DNA of 64,000 bases from Thalassomonas actiniarum (GCF_000948975.2 NZ_CP059735.1:1674001-1738000), one strand, 5' to 3'. Shown: positions 8,462 through 16,994, counted from the first letter of the stretch. Numbers and translations are program-made. The notes: generated from the sequence alone by a model not told the origin.

Positions 8462-8752
8462 TTAAATGTCTACCGGGAAAGAGACGGCTAAGTCTTCAGA
8501 AATCTCTTCCGTCGGGGTAAAAGTATCCTGTTGTTTGTTTGTTGTTTTCACCGTTTGTTGTTTTTGATCCTCTCCCTTTTTCTCGGTTTTCTTTGTGTTA
8601 TCAGCGGTAACGTCTTTATCCCGGGGAGTTTTTACCTGTTCTTGTGCCGGCTCTGCCTGGAGCTGGCTAATTACCGGCTGGTTATTGAATGCCTGCGCAG
8701 GGGCCGAAACCATCAAGATAAGTATCGCTGTCTGGTAGTGATGTCTAATCAT
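8462..8752 (-). CDS. Small exported protein, Lys/Gln/Thr-rich
   Basis: A 96-residue protein with a Sec signal peptide (MIRHHYQTAILILMVSAPAQA, cleavage after AQA at about 21). The mature chain is low-complexity and charged (KDVTADNTKKTEKKGEDQKQ), so probably disordered, and ends in a compact acidic/hydrophobic motif (EEISEDLAVSFPVDI) that looks like a docking peptide. No lipobox. The family is not recognised. It lies 17 bp downstream of the PEGA/SUMF1 gene and 21 bp upstream of the TolQ-like gene, so it is co-transcribed. A linker or adaptor between the channel and periplasmic partners is a guess from position only. Confidence 0.65.
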   Translation of the reverse strand: MIRHHYQTAILILMVSAPAQAFNNQPVISQLQAEPAQEQVKTPRDKDVTADNTKKTEKKGEDQKQQTVKTTNKQQDTFTPTEEISEDLAVSFPVDI

Positions 8753-8769
8753 AACTTTCTCCGCTTTCC

Positions 8770-10863
8770 TTATAGTGCGTTACGCGCAATTCTAAACCCG
8801 AGATCCTCACGTTTATCATTGCCGTAATCACGAAACGATAAGCGCAGCTCGGTCCGGGTGCCGTGGGCCCAGCTGGCTCCGCGAATGACATGGTAATCCC
8901 CGGACTCAGGCCCGGAGGGATCTTTTTCTGTTTTTAACGATAAGCCGGTCTGGATTTGATAATAATCGTGGATCCATTCGGCAACATTACCCGGCAGATC
9001 ATATAGGCCTTTTTCATTGGCGGTAAAAGAAGCCACGGGAGCTGTGGTAATATAGTGATCATTATAGGTAGGCTGAATTTCCCCCAGGATGGCGGCACCG
9101 GCGATATCGCCAATGTTTGCCGAGCCTTCTTTGGGGGGTAATGACTCTCCCCAGGCATATTTCAACATTTTGCCGTCCTGGTAGCGGGCGGCCCACACCC
9201 ACTCGGCCTCTGTCGGCAGGCGATAGCCGTTGGCATCAAGGTTGATGCCGGTGAGTTTGTTATCCGTTATTTGATATACCTGCTCCAGTTGCTCTTTTTT
9301 TGATAACCAGTTGCAAAAAGTAACCGCTTCGAGCCAGGTGATCCTGACCACAGGCTGCTTGCTGGCGTTTAGGGAGTTGCCCTTGACATGGCCGGATGAG
9401 TGGTCTTTTTTAAATAGCCTAAATTCTTTATTGGTCACTTCGGTCAAGCCAAGATAAAAAGCCCGGGTAAGCTTGATCTCCCTTCTGACTTCATTGGCCC
9501 GCCGGCCTTGTTCCCGGCGGGAGGCGCCCATCACAAAAGTATCATTGGGTTTAAATAACTTGAGTTTACTGCCGGTGCCGCTTGCGATAACAGGCTCTAA
9601 GCGGTCGAATTTATCCTGGGCTAAGGTTTTTAGCTGTACTGAAAAAACCTGCTCCATCGAGGGGTTGGGCAATATTTGTGTTTTATAGTCGACAAAACCT
9701 TCTTTGACTATCCGGACAGTTTGCTGTTTTGCCGGTAGGGTCATTTGTTGGTTTGCCCGTCCCATCAGGCGCTCGTCGATATACAGCAGGGCATCGGCGG
9801 GGGTGACTTGGAAGTTGATTTCGCCGACAATGGGTTGCAGACTAAAGGCCTGATTAACCGTTTGCCCGGAAGGTACTTTTAATGAGGTGGCATATTCCTG
9901 ATAGCCGTCTTTAAACAGCAGCAAGGCTTGGGTTGAGTCAGGTTTGACGGCGGCAGTTAAGGGGGTTGTCCCCAGGTATTGATCGCCGTAAGTAACACTG
10001 ACCCCGGCAGGACTTGAGGTGATGGCCAGCCTGCCCGTGAGCTTAAACAGGAGGACGGGGTCGAGTGTCATGTCGAGACCTGCTGTTACCTTGAGCTCCC
10101 GTTGAGTTTGTTTGTAACCGGCTTTTTGATAACTTATCTGATGCTCTCCCTGGAGTACTTCGGCAGATAAGGGGGTGATGCCCAGTAATTTTTCCTGATG
10201 ATAAACTTGTGCTCCTGAAGGCTGCGAGTTAAAGCTGATATTTGCCCATGCCGGGGTAAGTTTTACTTCAAGGCTTTGTTCTATTTCTTTGCCTTCAATC
10301 TGCACTTCACTGGTAAAAGGTAAAAAGCGCTCGCTGTTAAGGGTTAACAGGTGCTTGCCGGCAGCTATATTACTGATGGTATTTTCTATCTGCTTAACGG
10401 GTTTGCCGTCGATAAAAACTGAAACAGGCGTTTGCGGCTTAAGGGCTAAAGTGAGTTTGCCGGGCAGGCGGGTAAATTCAAAGTTCAGCTGTTGGTTTTG
10501 TAACTCGCTGACGGTAAAGGATTGTTTTAGGGGAAAATGCCCTTTTAAACTCGCGCTTAACTGGTATTCCCCCGGCAGCATAAGAAAGTGATCTGCCAAT
10601 TCAAAGTGCAGTCCACCGGATATTTCGAGTTTACTTGCCTGGGGGAAAGTGATCAGAACAACAGATTTTGCGGTAAAAAGGTAAGCTAAAATCAGGCAGG
10701 CGAGCAAAAGTACGCTTGCGGTCACATAAACATAAGGCCGGTACTGTTTTTTAACGGTTTTGGTTTTCGTGTGGGCGGTCGGGGTAAAAGGCGCCGGGAT
10801 AATAATGCCGGACTGATCGGTATTGGCGCTATCCTTTATGCTGCTTTGAAGGTATTTGTTCAT
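8770..10863 (-). CDS. Membrane-anchored PEGA-repeat protein with SUMF1/FGE-like domain
   Basis: A 697-residue protein. A short cytoplasmic tail is followed by one membrane helix (about 44-66) and then about four or five PEGA-type beta domains between roughly 80 and 420 (each with a Pro-x-Gly-Glu-like turn and a GY/GF-x-x motif, for example SQPSGAQVYHQEKLLGITPL and SSPAGVSVTYGDQYLGTTPL). Residues about 430-697 form a SUMF1/formylglycine-generating-enzyme fold (FVMGASRREQG, VTNKEFRLF, YRLPTEAEWVWAAR, GNVAEWIHDYY, HVIRGASWAHG, GFRIARN). The two catalytic Cys of true FGEs near the final RGG/ASW motif are absent here (RGASWAHGTRTELRLSFRD), so it is unlikely to modify sulfatases and is more likely a binding or structural module. 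Its ATG overlaps the TPR/PEGA gene stop by 4 bp. Confidence 0.87.
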   Translation of the reverse strand: MNKYLQSSIKDSANTDQSGIIIPAPFTPTAHTKTKTVKKQYRPYVYVTASVLLLACLILAYLFTAKSVVLITFPQASKLEISGGLHFELADHFLMLPGEYQLSASLKGHFPLKQSFTVSELQNQQLNFEFTRLPGKLTLALKPQTPVSVFIDGKPVKQIENTISNIAAGKHLLTLNSERFLPFTSEVQIEGKEIEQSLEVKLTPAWANISFNSQPSGAQVYHQEKLLGITPLSAEVLQGEHQISYQKAGYKQTQRELKVTAGLDMTLDPVLLFKLTGRLAITSSPAGVSVTYGDQYLGTTPLTAAVKPDSTQALLLFKDGYQEYATSLKVPSGQTVNQAFSLQPIVGEINFQVTPADALLYIDERLMGRANQQMTLPAKQQTVRIVKEGFVDYKTQILPNPSMEQVFSVQLKTLAQDKFDRLEPVIASGTGSKLKLFKPNDTFVMGASRREQGRRANEVRREIKLTRAFYLGLTEVTNKEFRLFKKDHSSGHVKGNSLNASKQPVVRITWLEAVTFCNWLSKKEQLEQVYQITDNKLTGINLDANGYRLPTEAEWVWAARYQDGKMLKYAWGESLPPKEGSANIGDIAGAAILGEIQPTYNDHYITTAPVASFTANEKGLYDLPGNVAEWIHDYYQIQTGLSLKTEKDPSGPESGDYHVIRGASWAHGTRTELRLSFRDYGNDKREDLGFRIARNAL

Positions 10864-12383
10864 CCGTTGCTCACTTTTTCACTGCAGGCTATGGTGATGG
10901 TTTTCGCTGGGTTGCCGGGCATCAAGGTAAACTCCTGGCGTACATCCCGGTAACCGTCTCTTGAGCCTGTGATGGTGTATTGTCCCGGGGTTAAAGACAG
11001 GTCCTTGGCGAGAAAGTTACCTAATTCGCCGACCCGGTATAGGGTGACTTTGGTGTGATTGTCTGATTGAATTCTTAACGATACCGGCTGTTTTATTTGT
11101 GCCAATAACTTCTTAACGTCAAATATCTGTTGTTGCAGTTTTGCTCCCGGAGTCTTTATTTTTAAAGCATCGCCGTATACTTTTTGTGCCTGGGAAAAAA
11201 CCTTGTCGCTGGCCAGCCGGGTGGGCTTTTCCAGGATCAGGTTAAGATTTGTGTCCAAATCTGCCCGGGCCTGGCTGCGCAACTGGCCAACTTTTGCCGA
11301 TATCAAGGTTTGATCCAGGGCTAAGGCCTGCTGGTAGCTCCTTTGGGCAAGTTGCCAGTTTTCTTCCTGCTCCAATTGTTGTGCCTGTTGCATCTTTTCT
11401 GTAATGGCGGCTTTTAATGCCTGACTTTTCGCCTGTAAGATGGCTTTTTGCGGGTCGGTTGCCGAGGGTAAAATTTTTCCGGCGGCAGTAAAGTTGTCTA
11501 TTGCGGCAGGGTAATTTTTACTTTTGAGGTTTTTATAGCCGCGAGACATGGCAAACGAGTAGTCCCTTTCTTTAATGGCGTTGTTAACCCGGGTCAGCTC
11601 GGCGATGACCAGCGGAGACTGGTTATCAAGGGCAGCGGCCTGTTTTAGTACTTTCATGGAGGCTTCAAGTTGCTGTTCATCCATCAAGACTTCGCCTTGT
11701 TTAACTAACTCCAGCACCTGATCCAGTACCAGGGCGCGGTCAAAGGCCTGTTGTGCGCTTTTGTTGTCGGGTATCAGGTGCAGGGCTATCTGTAATTGCT
11801 GCTTTGCTTGTGCGGCATTATTGGCTGTTAATGCTGTTTGTCCCTGAGCCAGGTGAAGGGCAAAAACGTCGGGGATATTGGCTTCTATGGCTTGCAGTTG
11901 GCTCAAGGTGCTGTGGTAGCTCTGCATTGCCTGCTCGAACTCCTGGCTGCGATAGAAAAGATCGCCATTTTCTGCATTTTTGATGGCTTGGGAAAAGGCT
12001 GCTTCAGCCCACAAGGTCACTTTTTTTTCTTCCAGGGCTTTTTGTCTGGTCAGTACCTGGGAGAGGATTTCCTGGGCTTGGCGTCTGTGTTTGGCTAACT
12101 GGGCTTCCTGCCAGGGAGATTCGTCTATCGGTTTTTGCGCCTCTACCGCCATCAGGCTTTTGGCATCTAACTCGACTTCAGGCTCGGATACCGAGGCAGG
12201 CAGTTGCACGATGACAAAATATAATACCGCCAGCAGAGTTAGCAGTAATAAAAGAATAAGATAATGACTGGCAAACCAGTTAAGGACATTTTTCTTAGAC
12301 AAGAAACCGCTGCGGTCAAAGTTTAAAGAAACGGTTTGTTGCGTTTTTTTGTTGTTCTCTTTTGCGTGCTCTACCGATGCCAT
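10860..12383 (-). CDS. Membrane-anchored TPR/coiled-coil protein with C-terminal PEGA domain
   Basis: A 507-residue protein: a cytoplasmic N-terminus of about 35 residues, one membrane helix (ASHYLILLLLLTLLAVLYFV), then a long Ala/Gln/Leu-rich helical region (about 75-400) with TPR-like repeats (for example AKQQLQIALHLIPDNKSAQQA and AQRSYQQALALDQTLISAKV). The C-terminus (about 410-500) is a PEGA beta domain (KVTLYRVGELGNFLAKDLSLTPG). The topology should put TPR and PEGA parts in the periplasm. The ATGA overlap with the next gene (PEGA/SUMF1) implies translational coupling and probably a complex of the two. A 118-bp gap separates it from the upstream lipoprotein gene, so an internal promoter is possible there. 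Confidence 0.78.
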   Translation of the reverse strand: MASVEHAKENNKKTQQTVSLNFDRSGFLSKKNVLNWFASHYLILLLLLTLLAVLYFVIVQLPASVSEPEVELDAKSLMAVEAQKPIDESPWQEAQLAKHRRQAQEILSQVLTRQKALEEKKVTLWAEAAFSQAIKNAENGDLFYRSQEFEQAMQSYHSTLSQLQAIEANIPDVFALHLAQGQTALTANNAAQAKQQLQIALHLIPDNKSAQQAFDRALVLDQVLELVKQGEVLMDEQQLEASMKVLKQAAALDNQSPLVIAELTRVNNAIKERDYSFAMSRGYKNLKSKNYPAAIDNFTAAGKILPSATDPQKAILQAKSQALKAAITEKMQQAQQLEQEENWQLAQRSYQQALALDQTLISAKVGQLRSQARADLDTNLNLILEKPTRLASDKVFSQAQKVYGDALKIKTPGAKLQQQIFDVKKLLAQIKQPVSLRIQSDNHTKVTLYRVGELGNFLAKDLSLTPGQYTITGSRDGYRDVRQEFTLMPGNPAKTITIACSEKVSNG

Positions 12384-12501
12384 GGTTACCCCATTAAAGT
12401 GTTAACCCTCAGTACGTTATGCTTGAGTTTTATTAGTATCTATTGTTATTTATAGTCCAAAAATCACTCTCACCCACGGTTATTTTTACTTTAAGGCAAG
12501 G

Positions 12502-13686
12502 TTAATTTCCGGTTTCTGATTGATAAATCTCTTGTAATATTTTTTTCCATTGCTGGTATTGGTTATCGACTGTACCGGATAGCGTGACGGTTCTGTCTTC
12601 GAGTTCTATTACCTGAGATTCGATACTTGCCTGTAATGAATCCCCCAGCTCCTGCAGTGCTTCGATGTGAATTTGTGCATCGGCATCACGCTCAAATCCG
12701 TCTTTGAGCACATAGGCGCCTCCGGCAACGGCAACGCTGCTTGCAGCCCTGGCGGAGCCGGTGGAGCTGCCCGCACCATAAATACCGGCGATAATGGCGG
12801 CGGCACCGATCATTTTCTGATTTAAGGCTTTGTCTTTCATTTTACGCATGGCGATCACTTCGTTGTAACTCTCACTGCGCCACTGCTTGTAAGGGGCTTT
12901 CATCTCTTTGGCGTAGCTGCTGTAATATTCCTGTAAGGTATCTACGAACAGGTAATCGCGCTCGCGGATTTGCTTGATGCGTGCCAGCATAGGGTCGTTT
13001 TCGGCGGGCAGACGGTTGATAAGATAAAGGCCGGATTCATCTTGTGATAAATGCTCGGAGAAGGTTTGCGGCGAGAAGTCTTTGGCAAACTTTAATTCAG
13101 AGACCAGCCTTAATTCGACCAGTTGCTGTGAAGTGAGTGATTTTCGGTATTCGTTAAGGTCATTACTGATACGGTTATAAATATTTTGGAAAGGTTCGTA
13201 CCTTAACTGGGTTTTCTTGTCGTAAGAGTAGCGGCTGGCTTTTTGGGCGTATTGCTTGTTAAACCAGTGATGCCCCCGGGAGTCGACGACATCTACCATA
13301 ACAATGAGCTGTTCGCCGTCGGACTGGATAATATCCCCTTTGACCAAAACATCCACCGAGTCATGTCCTGCAGGCACAACCCGGACGGCTCCCCAGGCGC
13401 CGCTTGACTGTAAGGCTTCCATTAACAGGTAAGGGAAAAAACTGGCTTCGGCTATGCGGATCTCGGGAAAAACCAGGGTATCTTCATCCAATTGCTCCAG
13501 GTTTTCCAAGCCGGGATCAAAAATCCGGATGCCGATATCAAGTAACTCGTTCTCCGGGATATCCGCCGTTTCATGGACTACGGGGATCTGTTCGGTGGTT
13601 TTTATCTCTGTTGTTTTGCACCCGGTAACTGACAAGGTCGACAACAGCAACAAGAAAATAACTGTATTGGACAATAGTCGGTTCAT
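12502..13686 (-). CDS. Hypothetical lipoprotein with glycine/alanine-rich hydrophobic segment
   Basis: A 394-residue protein with a lipoprotein signal (LLSTLSVTGC, Cys at about 23). The N-terminal half has strand-rich segments (FPEIRIAEASFFPYLLMEALQ ... VDVLVKGDIIQSDGEQLIVMV) similar to lipoproteins that carry a GGDEF-free, TolB-N-like or LpoB-like alpha/beta domain, but I cannot assign a family. The middle is charged and helical. At about 290-330 is a hydrophobic Gly/Ala/Ser run (MIGAAAIIAGIYGAGSSTG) resembling glycine-zipper segments that insert in or span membranes. It starts right after the stop of the Ser-rich lipoprotein gene, so it is in the same operon. Function unknown. Confidence 0.75.
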   Translation of the reverse strand: MNRLLSNTVIFLLLLSTLSVTGCKTTEIKTTEQIPVVHETADIPENELLDIGIRIFDPGLENLEQLDEDTLVFPEIRIAEASFFPYLLMEALQSSGAWGAVRVVPAGHDSVDVLVKGDIIQSDGEQLIVMVDVVDSRGHHWFNKQYAQKASRYSYDKKTQLRYEPFQNIYNRISNDLNEYRKSLTSQQLVELRLVSELKFAKDFSPQTFSEHLSQDESGLYLINRLPAENDPMLARIKQIRERDYLFVDTLQEYYSSYAKEMKAPYKQWRSESYNEVIAMRKMKDKALNQKMIGAAAIIAGIYGAGSSTGSARAASSVAVAGGAYVLKDGFERDADAQIHIEALQELGDSLQASIESQVIELEDRTVTLSGTVDNQYQQWKKILQEIYQSETGN

Positions 13687-13689
13687 AGC

Positions 13690-14889
13690 TTAATGGCCTT
13701 TGGTCTGGTTTTTGTATTTACGGTATTCGTCCCACAGCTTCTCCCGTAATTTGGGGTCGGCTTCTTTTAATGCCGCTTCCCTGATTTGTCGGGCAACGAC
13801 GTCATCATCGTTACCGCTTGGGATATCGGCAGGGGGGGTATAAACAGTTTGGTTATGCTGATAATCACCTTCCCTTTGGGAAGAAGGCAACTCCGGCATA
13901 CCGCCCGAACTCGAGGGAAAGGCGGCTTGCTCCGGTGCGCCCGATGTTTTTGCCGTGGCACTGGCCTCTGCGCCATTTAATACATCATCATATAAAGGTC
14001 CTGCGTTAGCAACCGCCTGTTCGCTGCCCTGCTCGGCGCCTTTATTTTGAATATATTCCCGTTCGCTTAAAATCATGCCGTCGTAATCACTCATTGAGCT
14101 GTTAAGCCGTTCATCAAGCTCGGCCACTTGTTCGCCCCGGGTTCGGGGATTGATCACGCCTCCGGCGGGGGCTGCATTCCCCCCCGGCTGCTGGCCCGGG
14201 GAAGCGGCTGGATTTGAATTTGTCGATTGAGTTGAAGCATGTCCCCCGGCAGCAGCGGCAGGTTGGGACGAGTTATTTTGATTTGCATGAGAACCTGATG
14301 ATGCTTTGCTTGCCTGACTGGCACTGGCACTGGCACTGGCACTGGCACTGGCCGAAGATTGGGATGATGATTGAGCCGAAGCACTGCTTTCACTTGTTTG
14401 AGATTGACTGGATGAGCTGGAGGCCGTGACTTCCTCTTCCGAAAAGTCAATATCGTCACTGGAGCTTTCTGAGTTAGTGCCGGCCATATCCTCACTATTT
14501 TCAGATTGTTCATTGTTATCGCTGCTATCACCGCTTTGCTGCGTTGACGCTGATTCTGTGCTGCCAGCATCAGCTTGTGGGGAGCCATCAGATTGACTGC
14601 CCTGGTTAGCCGAACTACTGCTGGTGCTTGCTGACGGGCCTTGCTGTTGAGACTGAGCCGAACTTGGGCTGGATGAAGTGCTGGCATCAGATGCACCAGA
14701 ACTGGAACTGGAACTGGAACTGGAACTGGAACTGGAACTGGAACTGGATGAAGAGCTTGAGCTCGAACTCGAAGGACTACTGGGAGATGAAGTTGATGGC
14801 TTGCTCTGTTGCTCTTGTGTTGATTGACAGCCGGACATACACAAGAGTAAAGAGGTTATTATTATCGTAATTGTAGATTTATTCATCAT
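13690..14889 (-). CDS. Serine-rich low-complexity lipoprotein with in-frame hexamer repeats
   Basis: A 399-residue protein. I use the ATG at 14889 (AAGG about 8 bp upstream) because the earlier in-frame ATG at 14919 lies inside the preceding gene. The signal peptide ends at the lipobox (LLLCMSGC). Residues about 30-230 are nearly pure Ser/Ala/Gln/Asn: a long poly-Ser tract encoded by (AACTGG)9 and a Ser-Ala tract from (ACTGGC)6, plus irregular Ser-rich DNA. This part should be disordered and cell-wall or surface spanning. The last 150 residues are normal sequence, ending in a charged helix (DDDVVARQIREAALKEADPKL ... DEYRKYKNQ), which is probably the conserved functional part. Neighbours are the TPR/TonB-C-like gene and a lipoprotein. 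Function unknown. Confidence 0.8.
   Translation of the reverse strand: MMNKSTITIIITSLLLCMSGCQSTQEQQSKPSTSSPSSPSSSSSSSSSSSSSSSSSSSSSSSSSGASDASTSSSPSSAQSQQQGPSASTSSSSANQGSQSDGSPQADAGSTESASTQQSGDSSDNNEQSENSEDMAGTNSESSSDDIDFSEEEVTASSSSSQSQTSESSASAQSSSQSSASASASASASASQASKASSGSHANQNNSSQPAAAAGGHASTQSTNSNPAASPGQQPGGNAAPAGGVINPRTRGEQVAELDERLNSSMSDYDGMILSEREYIQNKGAEQGSEQAVANAGPLYDDVLNGAEASATAKTSGAPEQAAFPSSSGGMPELPSSQREGDYQHNQTVYTPPADIPSGNDDDVVARQIREAALKEADPKLREKLWDEYRKYKNQTKGH
14317..14352. repeat. Hexamer tandem repeat (ACTGGC)6
   Basis: Six perfect copies of ACTGGC lie inside the Ser-rich lipoprotein gene and code for alternating Ser-Ala on the minus strand. Copy-number changes keep the reading frame. 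Confidence 0.95.
14700..14753. repeat. Hexamer tandem repeat (AACTGG)9
   Basis: Nine perfect copies of AACTGG code for 18 of the consecutive serines in the lipoprotein on the minus strand. The repeat is long enough to vary by slippage, always in frame. Confidence 0.95.
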
Positions 14890-14902
14890 TCTGGCCTTGT
14901 TA

Positions 14903-16210
14903 TTACTCAGGAAATACATGCAGCTGCAGTTGCTCGGTAAAGATGGTCATGCCATCAGAAATTTGAGGACGAAACTTTGTTGTTCTTAATGACTTCAATG
15001 CCTTAGTTTTAATTGGGCTGTTATCCGGCGGATTAGAGCTGACAATCTTAATGTTTCTTGCTTTACCATATTTAGTGACATCTAAGGTGGCGTGGACATA
15101 CCGTACACCGGTGGTGAGTTCGGTATCACTTTTAATGGCCCGGGTTCTTTGCTGCAGGTTGGGGTAATGGGGCAAAGCCACAGGCTGACTGAATAATTGC
15201 TCGAGAAATTCTTTGTTTTTATCTGTTGTCACTGCGTAGTCATAGGCTTGCTGGTAATGACGCAAAGCTGTTTGTCTTTTGTTATGCATCAGAAACCAGT
15301 CGGCCAGTTTGAGCTTGACCTTGGCAATTGCCTGATGATCAACTTGTTTCTGTCCTTGCAAAACTGTTAATTTTCGCTGGATGATTTTTTTTCCGGTCAC
15401 AAAGCTTTTACGCTTCATTTCTGCGATGAGAATATCGGATTTTTTCATTTGCACCTGAAGCTGTTCATTCATGGCATAAACCTTTTCAACCGAACTGCGC
15501 ATGACATGGGAGGCAATAAAGTAATTGGTTAACATCAGGCCATTTAACGGTGTGATCAAGCGTTCATCTGTTTCACCATAGGTATTGGTGATCAGGTTGA
15601 CCGCCCGATCAAATAAGGAGTAGGAATAGATCAAGTCCTGAGTCGGATCCGGTAACAATTGCATGGCATAAGCTTCTAAATGCCAGTTGGCGATTTGCAG
15701 TTCCATATCGAGGCGGTTTATATCCATATCATCAAAATTTCTGGCATATAACCAGTACATGTAATAATACCTGTCATTCACCTGCTCCCATTGTTTTCTT
15801 TTTTTGTAGCTTTCGATCATTTTTTCCAAAACCGGGATTTGGGTTAATGAATACAGGCCTTCATTAATCCGGCTCAGATGCAGTGCCCGTTTATATACCT
15901 GAACCGCATCTTCATGTTTATCGTAATGCTGGTAAATATTGCCCAGGTTGACCAGTTTTTGCGCAAGCTGTTCGCTGTACATGCCTTCTGTGGATTCTAT
16001 TTCTTCAACAGCAGCCTGGTATTTATCAATTTCATCACTGAGTTTTTGTATGCCGGCCTGCCGGGCATCTTTATTTTCGCTTTGTTGTGCATTGCTGTTT
16101 GCGGCAGTTGGGTTACCGGTTATTTCGGCATCGAATGGCACGGCAATAACTTTTTGACTAATCAGGAAGATAATGAAGGAAAGTACCGAGCAGGCGATTA
16201 ACAACCTCAT
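14903..16210 (-). CDS. TPR protein with TonB-C-like C-terminus, first gene of the envelope operon
   Basis: A 435-residue exported or membrane-anchored protein; the N-terminal hydrophobic segment (LLIACSVLSFIIFLISQKVIAVPF) could be a signal peptide or an anchor. Residues about 60-330 are helical repeats of TPR type (LAQKLVNLGNIYQHYDKHED, AVQVYKRALHLSR). The last 90 residues (YVHATLDVTKYGKARNIKIVS ... SLRTTKFRPQISDG) match the pattern of TonB C-terminal domains: a strand, a Gly-x-x-x-x-(V/I) turn and a K-x-x-(K/R)-F-x-P ending. In TonB systems this domain binds outer-membrane partners. It is the first gene after the 521-bp gap and sits 13 bp upstream of the Ser-rich lipoprotein gene. With the TolQ-like channel later in the operon, it makes a TonB-like energy-transfer role worth considering. 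Confidence 0.75.
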   Translation of the reverse strand: MRLLIACSVLSFIIFLISQKVIAVPFDAEITGNPTAANSNAQQSENKDARQAGIQKLSDEIDKYQAAVEEIESTEGMYSEQLAQKLVNLGNIYQHYDKHEDAVQVYKRALHLSRINEGLYSLTQIPVLEKMIESYKKRKQWEQVNDRYYYMYWLYARNFDDMDINRLDMELQIANWHLEAYAMQLLPDPTQDLIYSYSLFDRAVNLITNTYGETDERLITPLNGLMLTNYFIASHVMRSSVEKVYAMNEQLQVQMKKSDILIAEMKRKSFVTGKKIIQRKLTVLQGQKQVDHQAIAKVKLKLADWFLMHNKRQTALRHYQQAYDYAVTTDKNKEFLEQLFSQPVALPHYPNLQQRTRAIKSDTELTTGVRYVHATLDVTKYGKARNIKIVSSNPPDNSPIKTKALKSLRTTKFRPQISDGMTIFTEQLQLHVFPE

Positions 16211-16731
16211 AATTAATCCTCATAGATATAATTAGGCCACGACACATGCCGTTATCTGATGTCAGATAAAAGCACTGCCAGCTATACGAAGATTTTATTT
16301 CCCTGGAAAACTCTAATTAGTATTTAAATTTTTTGGCATGACACACTAACCGTCATAATAAAAAGTTTAGTAAAGGGAGGTATTTGAGAGAGTTTGTTTA
16401 TATATTGACCACCCGATAAATTTAGTATAGATAGCTTTAAATTGAAGTAAAGAATCGGGGTTATAAAAACAATGATTAATTTTTCTGTCTAAGGTGAAGG
16501 AAATGCTAAGAGCTTTCTTTGTAACATGTTGCTTTGCAAGGTGTTCTTTTGTTTTTTGAGGGAGGGGGTAAGCTGCCAACTCTGTTAATCAGTCATTACT
16601 GTTATAGCGAATAATGATGAGGCTTTTCTCTTAACAATTCGCAGTAAATAGGCACAGGAGGCTGCACCATCACATGCTTATGTTATTAGGAATTAGTGTC
16701 AATTTATTAATTGCTGGCACTGAGAGAAAAA
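16211..16731. other. Intergenic region upstream of the envelope operon
   Basis: I see no convincing gene. A 70-codon minus-strand frame (16367-16579) has no RBS or protein-like composition. The notable element is a perfect palindrome, TTATCTGA-TG-TCAGATAA, at 16253-16270, about 45 bp upstream of the first operon gene, where an operator would sit. No sigma-54 or sigma-28 element was found on the minus strand. Confidence 0.6.
16253..16270. promoter_or_regulatory. Candidate operator palindrome
   Basis: An 8-bp inverted repeat (TTATCTGA / TCAGATAA) with a 2-bp centre, in the leader of the envelope operon. Its right half, GATGTCAGATAA, recurs at 18417-18428 between flgT and flgP. The binding protein is unknown. 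Confidence 0.35.
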
Positions 16732-16808
16732 TGGCGACCTCGGAGGGAGTCGAACCCACGACCTGCCCCTTAGGAGGGGGCTGCTCTATCCAGCTGAGCT
16801 ACGAAGTC
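16732..16808 (-). tRNA. tRNA-Arg (anticodon CCT)
   Basis: The minus strand reads GACTTCG (acceptor), AGCTCAGCTGGATAGAGC (D arm), an anticodon stem GCCCC/GGGGC around loop CTCCTAA, the T arm with GGTTCGACTC, and CGAGGTC closing the acceptor (one G-T pair), then discriminator G and an encoded CCA at 16732-16734. The anticodon CCT decodes AGG. It stands alone between the envelope operon and flgT. Confidence 0.96.
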
Positions 16809-16994
16809 ACACTTGAGAAGGCAAAGATTATCAAATATTTGTCGGCAGTAAAGGGCTAAATGGCATTTTTTTCACTTTACTGCCTTATGTTTGTATCTTT
16901 TGAACGTTTTGTGTGCGATTTTTATCCGCGGTTGAGTTAACTTCGTTTTAATTTATCCTGGGCTTGCCCTTTTGTTTTCCTCAATAAAGTAATA

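Noticed and set aside
8770-9600. Formylglycine-generating (sulfatase-modifying) enzyme activity
   Set aside because: The fold is there but the catalytic Cys motif is not, and no sulfatase gene is in view.
14214-14870. Plus-strand ORFs rich in Trp-His and Trp-Asn repeats
   Set aside because: They are only the antisense reading of the hexamer repeats in the Ser-rich lipoprotein gene.
16367-16579. 70-codon minus-strand ORF upstream of the envelope operon
   Set aside because: No RBS, no domain or signal pattern, and it stands alone in an AT-rich gap.
16674-16859. 61-codon plus-strand ORF
   Set aside because: It runs across the antisense of the tRNA-Arg gene; such frames are a common false gene call.
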